Origin: Antedon mediterranea
Taxonomy: Eukaryota; Echinodermata; Crinoidea; Comatulida; Antedonidae
Direction: 5' to 3'
Length of the DNA stretch: 64,000 nt
Assembly: GCF_964355755.1 (NCBI RefSeq)
Contig: NC_092670.1
Span: forward strand, 21,265,201 to 21,329,200
How positions within the stretch are numbered: position 1 is the first letter of the stretch; every line of letters starts with the position of its first letter. A program made the translations under genes and the position numbers. Under the pieces are notes generated by a model. It was not told the DNA's origin. It ran no database searches and worked only from the letters and a program-made list of their open reading frames with translations. Positions 13,001 through 23,845 of the stretch are shown one piece after another.

Positions 13001-16000
13001 TTGAGAGAACAAATATATAAGTAAAGTGTCTTGCCTAAGGATAAAAGCAATGCGGCAAGAGTTGGATTCGAACCACGATCAATAATCCAACGTCCAGCAC
13101 ACTGCGCCACACACCCTCACAAGTGTAGTGAATTTTTTTTTGTATTCCTTTCAGCACCATTGTCGTCATTGTGGTCAGATATTTTGTAGCAAGTGTACAT
13201 CAAAGCAGTGTGCAATTCCCAAATTTGGAATTGAACGTGAAGTCCGTGTCTGTGATTCCTGCTATGTTGCTATTCCAAGGTAAAATGCTTGTTTTTTGTA
13301 TCGATATAATCAAATTTATTTCTTAAGGTAATGTAAGGTACAAGTGACAAAGCTAAACATAATCTTTCTATTTCTATACAGCGGTAAAAGTAAGACATCT
13401 GCGAGCACGTCAACGTCAACATCGACATCGAAGGAAACAAGTGATTTACCAGCCGAGTATCTAGCTAGCCCTCTATCTCAACAGTCACAGGTACGACACT
13501 ATTGAAACTTTCTATTTAATTTTTTACTGATTATTTTATACATTTTGGATAAGAAAACAAAATTTCAAGCTATGTTTTTGAACCAATATATTTAATTAAT
13601 AATAAGAGAACTAAAAAAGGTTAATTTATTTATGATCAAATCGCTTTTATAGAAAACAAAGCTTACAACACTTGTATTAGCTTTTATTGGGGAACATGTC
13701 AAAAATGATTCTACTACAGTGACTGTGGTACAGTAGATATATTTGTATGTGATTTTAAATGGTTTCAAGTTTATGAGGCAGTCACTGCAATAAACATATG
13801 CAATACCCACCCAAATGTTGCTATATCTTAAATAGATGGAGCTGTAGCTTGGTAGTTAACTTGCTTGCCTTCCAATCCCAAGGTCCAGGGTTCAATCCTG
13901 ACCTAGTGCCAGGGTTGTAACTCACGACTCTTTCAACTCCACTGCCTAAGCCTCAAATGAGACTTAGTTTATATGTACGATAAATTATAAAATAGTTACT
14001 TTATCCATCCTGTAATTGGCGAGTTTGTGCTCGCTGTTGGATGTGTATGAAATTTTTTTTTAAATAAATAAAAAAAATATACAAATCTAGTTACTGCAGT
14101 AACTGCAGTTGAATAATTTTGACAGGGTGAAATAGTAGTACAAATTAATCATGTTATTACCAAATGTGATCATTTTCTTCCTGCTGCCTTCTGACTTTCT
14201 ATGATAAATTCCATTATTTTCTGTTTTGTTTCTTACTAATACGTGAACCAGCTTCCTACTAGAAAGGTTAGTTTCAACATCTCCACAAATGATTTCAACA
14301 AGTGTTCTTTGTCTTTGTGTCCTTGTTGTTGATTGGTTGTTGCTTTACAGATAAGATTATTGAAGTTTACAGTCTTTTGCATGGCTTAATTGTCTGTCTG
14401 CCATTTAAATAGAACTTAAGATTACTATGGTTAACAGGATTGGGAAGATTATGCTAATTATGCGTTATCTTATGCGTTATAATGCAATACTTTATTGCTT
14501 TATTGTCTGTCTGCCATTATTTAAATTATTGTTATTACTATACTATAAGCAGGTTTAACCAAATATTAAGACATTGAACAGATTAGGCTACTTAGGGGTT
14601 ATAATAATGATACCTCTTTTTGATTGACCCCAACTGAATTATCGCATTATTACACCAACAATATTACATTCAATTCAGTATTATGTAACAGTGATGTTAG
14701 ATACAAATTACATACAATTTATTGTAAGCAGTGTTGCTTACAATTAGTATTGGCTATCAAAGATATATACTGTAGTAATATATTTGTTTTTGTAAGTTGC
14801 TAAGTAAAGTGTAGGCCTTAAGCGACTGGATATAAAAAATCTAGGCTGGACTACTATCTATTCTTCCGCTGCCCACTTCCTCTACTTATCTCTCTGAATG
14901 CATGAAATCAGTCTTGTATGTTATGTAAAATGGTCTTATTGTAATTGCGTAAATCATATAATACCTGGAAGATTCAGTTCCCTTATTGTTTTGTTATATT
15001 TGTAGCTCCCACCACAGAAGAATGAAAGAGAAATGCAGGAGCAGGAAGAGCTAGAATTAGCCTTGGCACTGTCACTAGATGCTGCTGAAAACAAACATCT
15101 TGTAAGAGGCTAGTCCACAGACACAAACAAATTTTTAATAAAAAAAAATCACCCACCAAAATAACCTATTACAAATTATACTAAACAATTACTTATTTCT
15201 TTTGTAGTTAATTTTGTTTTATATTTTCAACACGGGGGTTATATTTTATTTTTGTTTAATTTAGATTAAGAAAGATAAAACACCATCCTCCAGCAGTGCT
15301 GCGACTTCAGCTTCATCCTATGCTCCCCCGGCTACAACCAGCACACCATATGTAAGTGAAGTCATGTGCTATATATTGGTAATGGCAGTGTTGGCTGTAA
15401 TGTTTTTTACAATTTTGTCATTTAACCTTATCTATAGAGGGTGACCATAAATAGCGTATTCTGACAATCAAGGGGGCCCTCATGATGAGTTATGATAAAT
15501 GTCTCTGTATGTCTTTCTACTCATCTAGAAAGATGTACTAGGTTCTTTAAAGTGCACATGAGCTAGATGTGTACACTGGACCTATGGTTTATAGTCCTTA
15601 TCTGAGAAGACTCGTTCTAACACTAGTACCATGAATCTCAGTCTCTGTTGAAGGTGTGGAACTGATCGTACCACAGCCATAGATAAACCCTTTGGTTTCC
15701 GGAGCTCAGCATCCTGTTGTTATCCTTGGTTATTTTTATTGTAGATTTTGGTGTCTATTAATGATTTGTAGGCTAAAGCCATGAAAATAATTTTCTTTTT
15801 CTAGACACCATCTGTTGTTGACCAGGAAATGGATCCAGAGGTTAGTGTATTTTTATTTATAAATACTGCAGTTGATGTAGATTAGAAAGTTGCAAAATAA
15901 AAAAGCAAAGAATCATATTTTGATCATTTCTAACTTCACAATTACATATTTAATATTGTGTGATAATTATATTTGTTGAATCAGCTTGCAAGATACCTAA

Positions 16001-19000
16001 ATCGACCATACTGGGAGCAGAAACAAGATGTGCAAGCCATGCCATCTGCCCCAGAGGCCGCACCAGCAACTGCTCCACCCATTACCCAAGTATCAAGTCA
16101 GCCAGTGTATGCCACTGTTAACAAAGTTCAGGAGGTAACTACACATTTTTCCCTTTAAAATTTACTTACAGAGTAAGAGCTTGAGAACTGTACAGAAGTT
16201 TGCAAGAACATTGTTTAAAGCTAATGTGATGTGCCCTAATATGGTAGTGATATGCCCAAATATGGTAAAGATGTGACATCATCATGTCCATATATGGGCA
16301 CATCACATAAAGTTTGGTAGTGTAGTTTTGTGGAATTTCCAAATTAGTTGTTGTATTGTATTGTGTACAACTATAAAACCTCTCCCCATAATATTATTTA
16401 CTGTGTCTCTATAGCAACCGGTTCAGAACGGAGATGATGAAAAGTATGCGTTTCTGTCGGCTTTGTCTGCTAGCATTGACACATTCAACAATCGTATGAA
16501 CAGCAACTCTATGCGAGGGCGTAGTATTGCTAGCGACTCTACCGTGCAGAGTTTGTTTATGCAAATTAGTTCCATGCACCCACAGTTACTGACTATGATG
16601 CAAGAACTTGAAGATGGACGAGGTATATGACATTTTTATACAAAATGATTATTCAGAACTTATCCAGAAAAATAATTTATTATTAGCATACTTGGATGAA
16701 AAAAAACAGAAATATTTTTAGATAATTTCACCTCCTTCCAAAGATATATTTTGAATTAAATTACGCTGTGCGTGTTATTTTCTCACTTTTCCTTCACATA
16801 TTAAGAACATTTTATTCAAAATACGACAAATGTTTTTTATTATTGCACTTTTGTTGTTTAGTGCCGTATTGATGCAAATACTCTTTCATTTTTAGTAATA
16901 TCAAAACCATACTAAAAAAATTATGATTGTAAAAAACAATTTTAACAAGAAATACAGTTTCTAAAACAACATAATAATAAGATTTGAGAATTTAGTTTTG
17001 TCAAAATCTTTAAACATCACTATCATAACCCTAAAGATATCTAGTAAAGTAGGGTTTCCTATAAGCTTGTATTTACTATTTTGAGTGGAGTTGTGGCTTG
17101 GTGGTTATGATGCTTGGCTACCACTCCAAGGGTCCTGGGTTCAAGTCCCGTCATATGTCAGGATTTTTTCTAAGGACCAAATTACTCCATTCCCAAAGAC
17201 TTGTAATAAGACTTTGTTTATGTAGAGCATCTTGTGTATATGTTTGTCTTGTGAACCTCTGAGGGTCCCTAATGATCAGCAATAGCTGGATGGATCACCC
17301 TCATTAAATATGGTTAAAAAAAAAACAAAACAAAAAAACTATGGAATGCATTCTCTAGAATTTACAATTTAAACCTTTAATCATATCAACAATACATCCT
17401 GACATGAAGTTGACTTTGTTCTACCACTGTGGTTATTTTTCTTATTTTCAATTGTTTGTTTTTTTTAAAATTTCAAATCACAAGAATGTCTTGAAAATTT
17501 GTCTCAACAATATTATATTGTGAGACATTTAAGACAAAAATTGGACGAATTAAGGAACAAATACAAAGATTGGAGAAGGACATATCAAAGTAATTTTAAA
17601 ATACACTAAATTATGGGAATAATCATATTTTGGACAACCATTCAGTTTTGAATTTACTAAAATTGGTTTTTATTGTTTTTTTTTTTTATTTTATTTTTAT
17701 TATCAGTTTGACTGAAGAAACATTTGTATAGACTAATATTATGATAGGTTTCATGTCAGACTGACTAAAATCTCACTAACGTATTACAAAATGAGTTCAA
17801 TACAGGCCATTAATTGCATGCATCGATCTCTTCTCAAATCAGTAGTGTCACAAATCATGCATTCAGGTCAGAGGTTATGCCTGTCTTACTGCTAACTTGT
17901 CCATCACCGATTCCGTATCAATAATGTTTAAACCTAAACATTCTATAGGGGTAAAACTTGTATTTTTATATCACACCATTTTGTCTTTGTTTGTGGGAAA
18001 ATTTAACTTTATAGCACATTTCAAAATTCCCAGATTACACCATCGGATTATATTATTTTTTAGATATTCACAATAAATAAATACTTTACGGGTTAGTTAA
18101 AAGTTGCTAGCACTACTACTGTCTTAATTTACTGTAACTTTTAAGTTATTGAATTATTACATTACACTCTTTTGGTGAGGTAATGTATTTCAGAAAGGTC
18201 GAAGTGGTACACCTTTTGTGTTTTGTTTTGTTTGTTTATATATTTAGGCAAATCCTTGGTTTGGTAGCCCAGCATCATAACCACCAAGCCACAAATCCAC
18301 TCGATGTTGATTATAAGTAACTTTGTTTTGATAGTTCTGTGTTCTTTATTAGAATGTTGATTTTGTTGTTTTTTTAAAGCAAATATGGAAGCGTTGCAGG
18401 ATAAGCTGGCACAGATCAAGGATGCAAGAGAAGCGCTAGATGCCTTGAGGGAAGACCATCGGGAGAAGCTGCGACAGGAGGCAGAGGAAGCGGAAAGACA
18501 GCGGCAGATACAGCTTGCTCAGAAGTTAGAGGTTATGAGACAAAAAAAACAGGTTTGTTTACATTTTACTGCAGTAATTCCAGTAAATTCACAGATCACT
18601 AATCTCCAAATTATAATTATTGTTGAAATTACTGACATAATGCCTTATTTTTCATCTCAATTTAAAATATTTTATTTTAGGAATATTTACAATACCAGAG
18701 ACAGATAGCAATGCAACGGCTCCAAGAACAAGAAAGAGAGATGCAAATGCGTCTAGAACAACAGAAGTATCTTCAGCAGATGCGGCAGGTACAGTACATG
18801 CCTGGAATGGGAATGCAACCACAAGGAATGATTCCACCAATGGCAATGAATGGTATGGCACATAGTATGTATGGGATGCCGCCGCCACAGGGAATGCAAC
18901 AACAAGGCATGCCTCCGCCACAAGGAATGCAACAAGGCATGCATCCTCAAGGAATGCCGCAACAAGGGATGCAGCAACCACAAGGCATGCAGCAGCAACC

Positions 19001-19814
19001 TCAAGGCATGCAGCAGCAACCGCAAGGGATGCAGCAACCACAGGGCATGCAGCAGCAACCGCAAGGGATGCAGCAACCACAGGGCATGCAGCAACCACAA
19101 GGGATGCAACCACAAGGTGCACAGCAGTCACATGGAATGCAGCCTCCACCTCAAGGAATTCCGTCACAGCCTCAAGGGATGCAGCAGCAACAACAATATG
19201 GACAAGTAAGTTTTGTACTTGTGATCTAGAAAAGGAAGATGTTGTTTCTTCCCTATACTAAGCAAATATTTAATTTCAATTTTATATTTGATCTTTTTCA
19301 GACTTTTAATCCCCCAAGTTCAATCCAAGGATCACCTTCACATACATCATATCAACAACAACAAGTGCAACCACCTCAGCAGACACTAGAACAGTCCATG
19401 CAACGTCCTGGTGGTGTGCCTCAAAGCTATAACCAACCAACAACACAATATCAAGCCCCTGGAATACAAGGCCAGACTCCAGGAATGCAAAGTCAGGTCC
19501 CTGGAATGCAAAGCCAGGCCTCTGGAATGCAAAGCCAAGCTCCTGGAATGCAAAGTCAGGCTCCTAGTGGCTATCAGCCAATGTATCCAAACCCCCAACA
19601 GTTCGGTTCACCTCACTCATCCATAGAATATACACAAGCTAACCCTTACAATATGCAAAACATGGCCAATACCCTCCCACAGACTAACCAACCATACGGT
19701 GCACCCCAGGGACAAATGTATCAACAACAAGGAGAGATGCCTCCTCAGGGCCAAAACTCGTCTCAACAACCACCCCAGCAACCAGCAGAAGGGTCACTCA
19801 TCTCGTTTGATTGA
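7014..19814 (+). CDS. HGS: HGS/Hrs, ESCRT-0 ubiquitin-sorting subunit (16 exons)
   Basis: Exons: 7014-7053, 8095-8179, 8285-8360, 8448-8540, 11910-12030, 12487-12608, 13155-13279, 13382-13490, 15006-15101, 15265-15351, 15805-15840, 15985-16134, 16415-16622, 18380-18552, 18681-19205, 19302-19814. All phases close, giving 852 residues (human about 777). Domains: VHS about 5-140 (ATSQLLLEPDW); FYVE about 155-220 with WIDGD, the PI3P-binding RKHHCRHCG and RVCDSCY; UIM about 268-285 (EELELALALSLDAAE); helical core about 385-445 with MHPQLL; coiled coil about 450-540; Gln/Met/Pro-rich tail; terminal LISFD as in vertebrate Hrs. Hrs binds endosomal PI3P and ubiquitinated cargo, pairs with STAM, and recruits clathrin and ESCRT-I. 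The tail is longer than in vertebrates because of QGMQQ-type repeats. Intron 4 holds a 2.8 kb palindromic element. AATAAA lies near 20005. Confidence 0.98.
7362..7848. mobile_element. Inverted-repeat element with iterated gcgaccgatttcaaac ends (HGS intron 1)
   Basis: The left arm (7362-7480) and right arm (7608-7745) are reverse complements over about 120 bp, including the shared gatccatacaaaatagcgcg core. A 16-18 bp word, gcgaccgatttcaaac and variants, is iterated at both ends and again at 7801-7845. It has no coding capacity. Confidence 0.75.
8735..11563. mobile_element. 2.8 kb palindromic DNA element in HGS intron 4
   Basis: It starts gggtcattccatg and ends catggaatgaccc in essence (atggaatgaccc). 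TAAT flanks both ends (8731-8734, 11564-11567), a probable 4 bp target duplication. The outer arms (about 8735-9600 and 10700-11563) are near-complete reverse complements. The middle (9592-10710) holds about seven units of 170-200 bp containing ggcatggaccggggtgacga; the first three are forward and the last four inverted. No transposase ORF exists, so it is non-autonomous. I do not assign a superfamily. Confidence 0.88.
12666..12853. mobile_element. MITE family 1, copy b (HGS intron 6)
   Basis: Both termini are present: aaagctctgtctacactatc at the left and its inverse, ending gtgtagacagagcttt, at the right. The inner word cccaaatatggtagtgatat is present three times in tandem, which makes this copy longer than its relatives. 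Confidence 0.93.
12985..13125 (-). repeat. tRNA-derived SINE, family B (minus strand, HGS intron 6)
   Basis: Read on the minus strand it gives gtggcgcagtgtgctggac (box A region), then cgtggttcgaatccaactc (box B), then a body containing ccttaggcaagacact. The tRNA-like head is well kept. It ends about 30 bp before the FYVE exon at 13155. Confidence 0.8.
13836..14078 (+). repeat. tRNA-derived SINE, family A (full-length copy, HGS intron 8)
   Basis: The head has box A-like tagcttggtagttaac and box B-like ggttcaatcctg. The body is shared with 382-552 and 47957-48172, and the tail is A-rich with aaataaataaaaaaa. About 243 bp. Confidence 0.88.
14252..14266 (+). other. Candidate 15 nt HGS microexon (LPTRK)
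   Basis: Five in-frame codons stand between a CAG (14249-14251) and a gttagt donor (14267), with a branch-like tactaat about 17 nt upstream. The next constitutive exon starts with the similar LPPQK. Inclusion would add five residues between the FYVE domain and the UIM without a frame change. Use is not shown. Confidence 0.35.
15513..15660. repeat. Dispersed repeat shared with 23635-23755
   Basis: Both places contain aaagatgtacta, then aagtgcacatgag, gtgtacactggacctac/t and ggtttatagtccttatc in the same order. It lies in an HGS intron. Confidence 0.7.
16222..16325. mobile_element. MITE family 1, copy c (partial, HGS intron)
   Basis: The inner palindrome and the right terminus (agtttggtagtgtag) are present; the left terminus is reduced to taaagct. 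Confidence 0.85.
17083..17340 (+). repeat. tRNA-derived SINE, family C (full-length, HGS intron)
   Basis: The head has box A-like tggcttggtggttatgatg and box B-like gggttcaagtcccg. It has a body of about 150 bp ending in caccctcattaaatatggtt and an A-rich tail. Its 3' body also occurs at 63262-63310. Confidence 0.85.
18246..18312 (-). repeat. SINE family C head fragment (minus strand)
   Basis: The minus strand reads gtggcttggtggttatgatg followed by ctgggctacc, the tRNA-like head of the family C SINE seen at 17083. It ends about 70 bp before the HGS exon at 18380. Confidence 0.65.
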
Positions 19815-21139
19815 TTTGTAGGTACTCATATAAATGTAGAGTAAATGTAAACATTATGTATTCTCTGTACTGTGATTGGCTCATTACATGGTTCTATCTA
19901 AAAGTTTCATTTTAATATTGGTTATTTGTCATTAATTGTTTATTGTAACAATCTTATATCAATCATTCAATTATTTTAGGTAATATTTCTTTCATAATAA
20001 CAAAATAAAATCATAGTAAATTGATAATCAGAATAAATATATTGGAATTTGCTGTACTTTTTCTTCATGGTGGTGGAATACACGTTTTATGAAAGTAGTA
20101 CTGTAATTGTTTTAAATTTGTGATCTTTTAGACAAATTTGACACAGACCTAAACCTTCTCATTTAATTTCACTTGTGCAATTTAAAAACTAGAAATTAAA
20201 ATAATTATAATGTGATGGTATATACATTTATCATGAAATACATGTTTTTATTTATGAAGTAAAAAATTACAGAAAAGGAAATATACTGGCAATAATAACA
20301 AAACTAAATCTATGTTTCTATTTTCGATTTTGTTAGTAGTACAGTATTATTTTTTTTACAAGTGAGTCAATTTATTTTTAATTATGAATTTACAATTAAA
20401 TTTGTTAACATCTTCTGTGTATAAATTAAATATGAAATAAAAATATAATAATTGCAGATTTGCATGACTTTACTGCTACTGCATCGCAAACGAGGAACTA
20501 TTATAGCTTATGGCGCCCTCAATTGATTTATGTAGATTAAAAAAATAAAAAGTAAAGAACAATTTCAAGTTTTTTTATTTTTTTGCATTTATACTTTGTC
20601 ATGATATTTCAAATTAAATATTTTTTAGTCTCCTTTCTTAAAATGAATTGGTAATTAAACAATCTTAATTTAATTATTGCATGCCATGAATAATCTAATA
20701 ATCCAGAAACCATGTTTTATTGCGGCCCATTGCAAAAGTTGGCAAAAATACTGAGAAATTTTTAAAATATATAAATTTAGAAGGCATAGAATACAGATTG
20801 ATAAAAGGTGTTTTCTAAATGATTTTCAATGCACCTCCTATGAAATATTTTTTAAATAGCACTCTAATTTTGATAAAACCAGTGCATTGAAATCATTTAG
20901 GAAACATCAACATTTTATTGGCAATAAAAGTTAATTTTTAGCCTCACAAACATAAGGCTTAAAAGCAAGTTGTCAAATTGCTCTTATTTTCCTATTCCTA
21001 ACATTTAATACAGTTAATTTTCTAAGAAACTTAACTGTTATCTAGAAGAAGAAGCCAATTAATCATGACGTCACGCAATTTAAAGCACTGCTGTTGTGTG
21101 TACTGACTACACATACTATGTATACCACCTTTATTACCG
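19815..21139. other. HGS 3' flank and AT-rich intergenic DNA
   Basis: It contains the HGS 3' UTR with AATAAA near 20005 and a hairpin of about 107 bp at 20806-20912. No further exon was identified on either strand. Confidence 0.55.
20806..20912. repeat. Short hairpin element
   Basis: tttctaaatgattttcaatgcac and its inverse gtgcattgaaatcatttagg stand about 60 bp apart, forming a hairpin of MITE type. Confidence 0.6.
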
Positions 21140-21279
21140 GAAGTGTTCTACCGTTCTTCACAGCAGAGTAGTTGCAGTAGAGTTTACGTGAATTATTTTT
21201 GTTACGGTAAATAAAACCTATTGTTTGCTAGGTTGGTTTCTAAATGTAATTTCCTTGTTTATCTATAAACAGAACGAAG
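21140..21279 (+). other. Probable 5' non-coding exon of the first PH-PTB-death gene
   Basis: A strong donor (cgaag|gtaagtac) closes a stretch without a useful start codon, upstream of the first coding exon at 23846. The 5' limit is unknown. The link to the gene is inferred from position and strand. Confidence 0.4.
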
Positions 21280-21687
21280 GTAAGTACATTTGTAGATACA
21301 TTTATTTTGTGATAATATAAATAGTTTAGCAAGTTTTTATGATATAGTTTTATAGACCTACGAAATCAACTTGGACTGAACTTCTTTTAAGTTTCAAGTT
21401 TTTGGTTGATGATTCAGTCGCACAAGCACTACTACTGCAGTACCTGAGTTGTGTGCAAATTAACAACTGGGCCTAGCCTAGGCTAAAAGTCTGTACAATT
21501 AATTTGAAATATATTATTAAATTACGGAGTAAATATATATTGAAATGTTTATAATTGTACATTTTTAAGACCTAGGCCTATATTTATTAGAACATAGCTC
21601 TGATTATAGTTTTAGTTAGTTTAGTTTTAGTAGATGTAGGCCTAGGCTTAGCCTTAAGTATACAGTAATAACTTTATAACTTCCCCC

Positions 21688-21746
21688 CCCCCGGGGGTCA
21701 CTTATATACAAACCAAAAAAGGGAGGGGCGGGGCGGGGGGAGGGGT
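21688..21746 (+). other. C-run and G-quadruplex-prone stretch
   Basis: A run of about eleven C with five G is followed at 21720-21746 by five or more G-runs of three to six (gggaggggcggggcgggggg). This can form a G-quadruplex on the + strand and stands out in AT-rich DNA. It lies in the first intron of the PH-PTB-death gene. Confidence 0.7.
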
Positions 21747-23162
21747 ATGTCCTGCAGCAGCCACTTCGAGACATGTGGCACATACTATGGACTTCTACCT
21801 AAGACGACAGGAAGGGTGCATTATTTGTATTGGTTCCCCTGAATCCAATCAGCTTTTAAAGGATTGATGGTTTCAGAAATAACTTTTCAAAAACTGATAA
21901 AGAAATGATAGTAATGATAAAGAATGATTAGTAATGATTTTAAATAATATGTGTATCGATTGGTTTTGAATTTGAAGATCTAATCTAATCTAAAAATCTA
22001 ATCTGGTCTAATGTTTTACATCAAGCAAAAGTTTCAGCGTTCAAATCTTGATTTAGGAAACTTTTATCATCCTCACACTGATTTCCTCATCTTCACAATT
22101 TAATATAAATTAATTATTTCACTTCCAGTATGTCACCGTGTAAATTATTATTTATCAAAGTATAAAGAATTCCTAAATGAGAAGATAAACTTTTGTGGGT
22201 TTGAAAAACAAATCAATTAAGAGGACACTTTTTTGGGTCGCTAAGTTAATTGTCCCCCTAAAATAGTATTAATTTTCTTTAATTGTGTGAAACACTGAAA
22301 TGTGGCAATTTTTGTAATTTTAATGTTTCAAAATGTAAATAAAATAATAAACAACATACTGTAATATAAAACTAAACTTTAGTTAAACAAGTAGTAACAG
22401 TACAATATTATTAACCTTTGATATTGAAATAGATAAAATTGATCTATATTACCGGTAATTCAACATCAAGGCCAATGTTTCTCTTTCTCTTAATACTATA
22501 ATAGTAATTTTGATTTAAAATAGTTTTGTGTTATATTAGTATAAATAAGAAAATTAAGAGGGGAAAAATATCTGAAAACAAAAGCTTGAGTGGAGCTGCC
22601 CAGAAACAGGCATAATTTGATAATTGAAACAGGGTAACAAAAAATAAGTTTGTGTTTTATTTATTTTGTATAATCACTTTAATCACACTAATCATTAAAT
22701 ATAGGGCCAATATAGTGTGAATTTCTTGCATATTAATTCCATTTCTTTGTGTGTGGTGAGCATCCGTTGCCCGTTTTTTTCTTCTTTTTTTATGGTTTTG
22801 AGGTGTGGTGGGATGTTGGTATTTTTGGTCTTTGGGAATCAGAATAGAATGATATTTGGTTAATGTCCTGCTCAAATATAGATTTACTTTAAAATAGTAC
22901 CATATAATGTAAGTTTCACACTAAATGGGAAACAGTAGATCCTACACTATTTTCACATTTATAAATTAAAAAGGAAATCATCCTATTTTGATTCAATTTG
23001 TTAGTAATATGCCTAAATATATTTTAATTTGTCAATGATAAGGATGAAAGTCAGAGAATTATTATCATCAATAATAATACATTGAAGTACAATATGATAT
23101 TTTTATTTAAAATAAAGTAAGTAATGTATTTACCAGTAAATCATTTTCGTAGTTGATAGTTA

Positions 23163-23493
23163 AAGATGTATTGTCCCCCTGAAAAAATAATTCTTAAAAA
23201 TTTTTTTTTTGAATATACCATTTTAATGACCAAAAATTGGATCGAAAAAAAAAATGTATTTACCTGAAAAAATGTAATTTAAAGCAAAAAATGGTCAAAT
23301 TGGCTGCCAGCCAATGGATTTTTGGTTGAATTTAACCATTTATTTTGTCATTTTACAAGTGAAAACATTATTTTTTTCGGTTTTTTTTTACTATGGATAT
23401 GATTAACTTTATTAAAACTACAAAATAACATATTCAAAGTCTTATTTAATTAATCTTCATTTTTCATGTTTTTGGGGGACAATGCATCTTTAA
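23163..23493. mobile_element. MITE family 2, copy a
   Basis: It has inverted ends: ttaaagatgtattgtccccc at the left, and ggggacaatgcatctttaa at the right. Interior pairs (aaccatttattt / aaatggtta types) support a hairpin. Relatives are at 37053-37306, 37996-38135 and 46409-46553. Confidence 0.8.
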
Positions 23494-23634
23494 TGGTTTT
23501 ACATTTATAGTACATTACTGTATACAACTAGTCTCTATGCGCTGTGGACTCCTTACATGCTTCATGCGTCATGTCAGTGCAGCCACTATAAGGCGCTCTC
23601 TCATCTATCTACGACACAGTGACTGAGTGTGAAC

Positions 23635-23755
23635 CGCGGTAACCCCCTACTCGTCTTGAAAGATGTACTAGTTCTACCCCCTACTCGTTCTTAAAAGTGC
23701 ACATGAGCAATATGTGTACACTGGACCTACGGTTTATAGTCCTTATCCTTATGTA
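23635..23755. repeat. Dispersed repeat shared with 15513-15660
   Basis: It has the same ordered words as the HGS intron copy (aaagatgtacta, gtgcacatgag, gtgtacactggacctac). Here the 5' part is doubled (ccccctactcgt occurs twice). Confidence 0.7.
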
Positions 23756-23845
23756 CATTAAGGTAATCATAATAAAACAAATTTTAAAACAAAAATTAGT
23801 ATTTATGAATGATATTATAATTTAAATTCATTTTTTTATTTGCAG

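Noticed and set aside
13039-13115. Possible tRNA gene on the minus strand
   Set aside because: The tRNA-like part is followed by a SINE body and the cloverleaf is imperfect.
18652-19167. Minus-strand ORF of 171 codons
   Set aside because: Antisense shadow of the repetitive Gln/Met-rich HGS exon.
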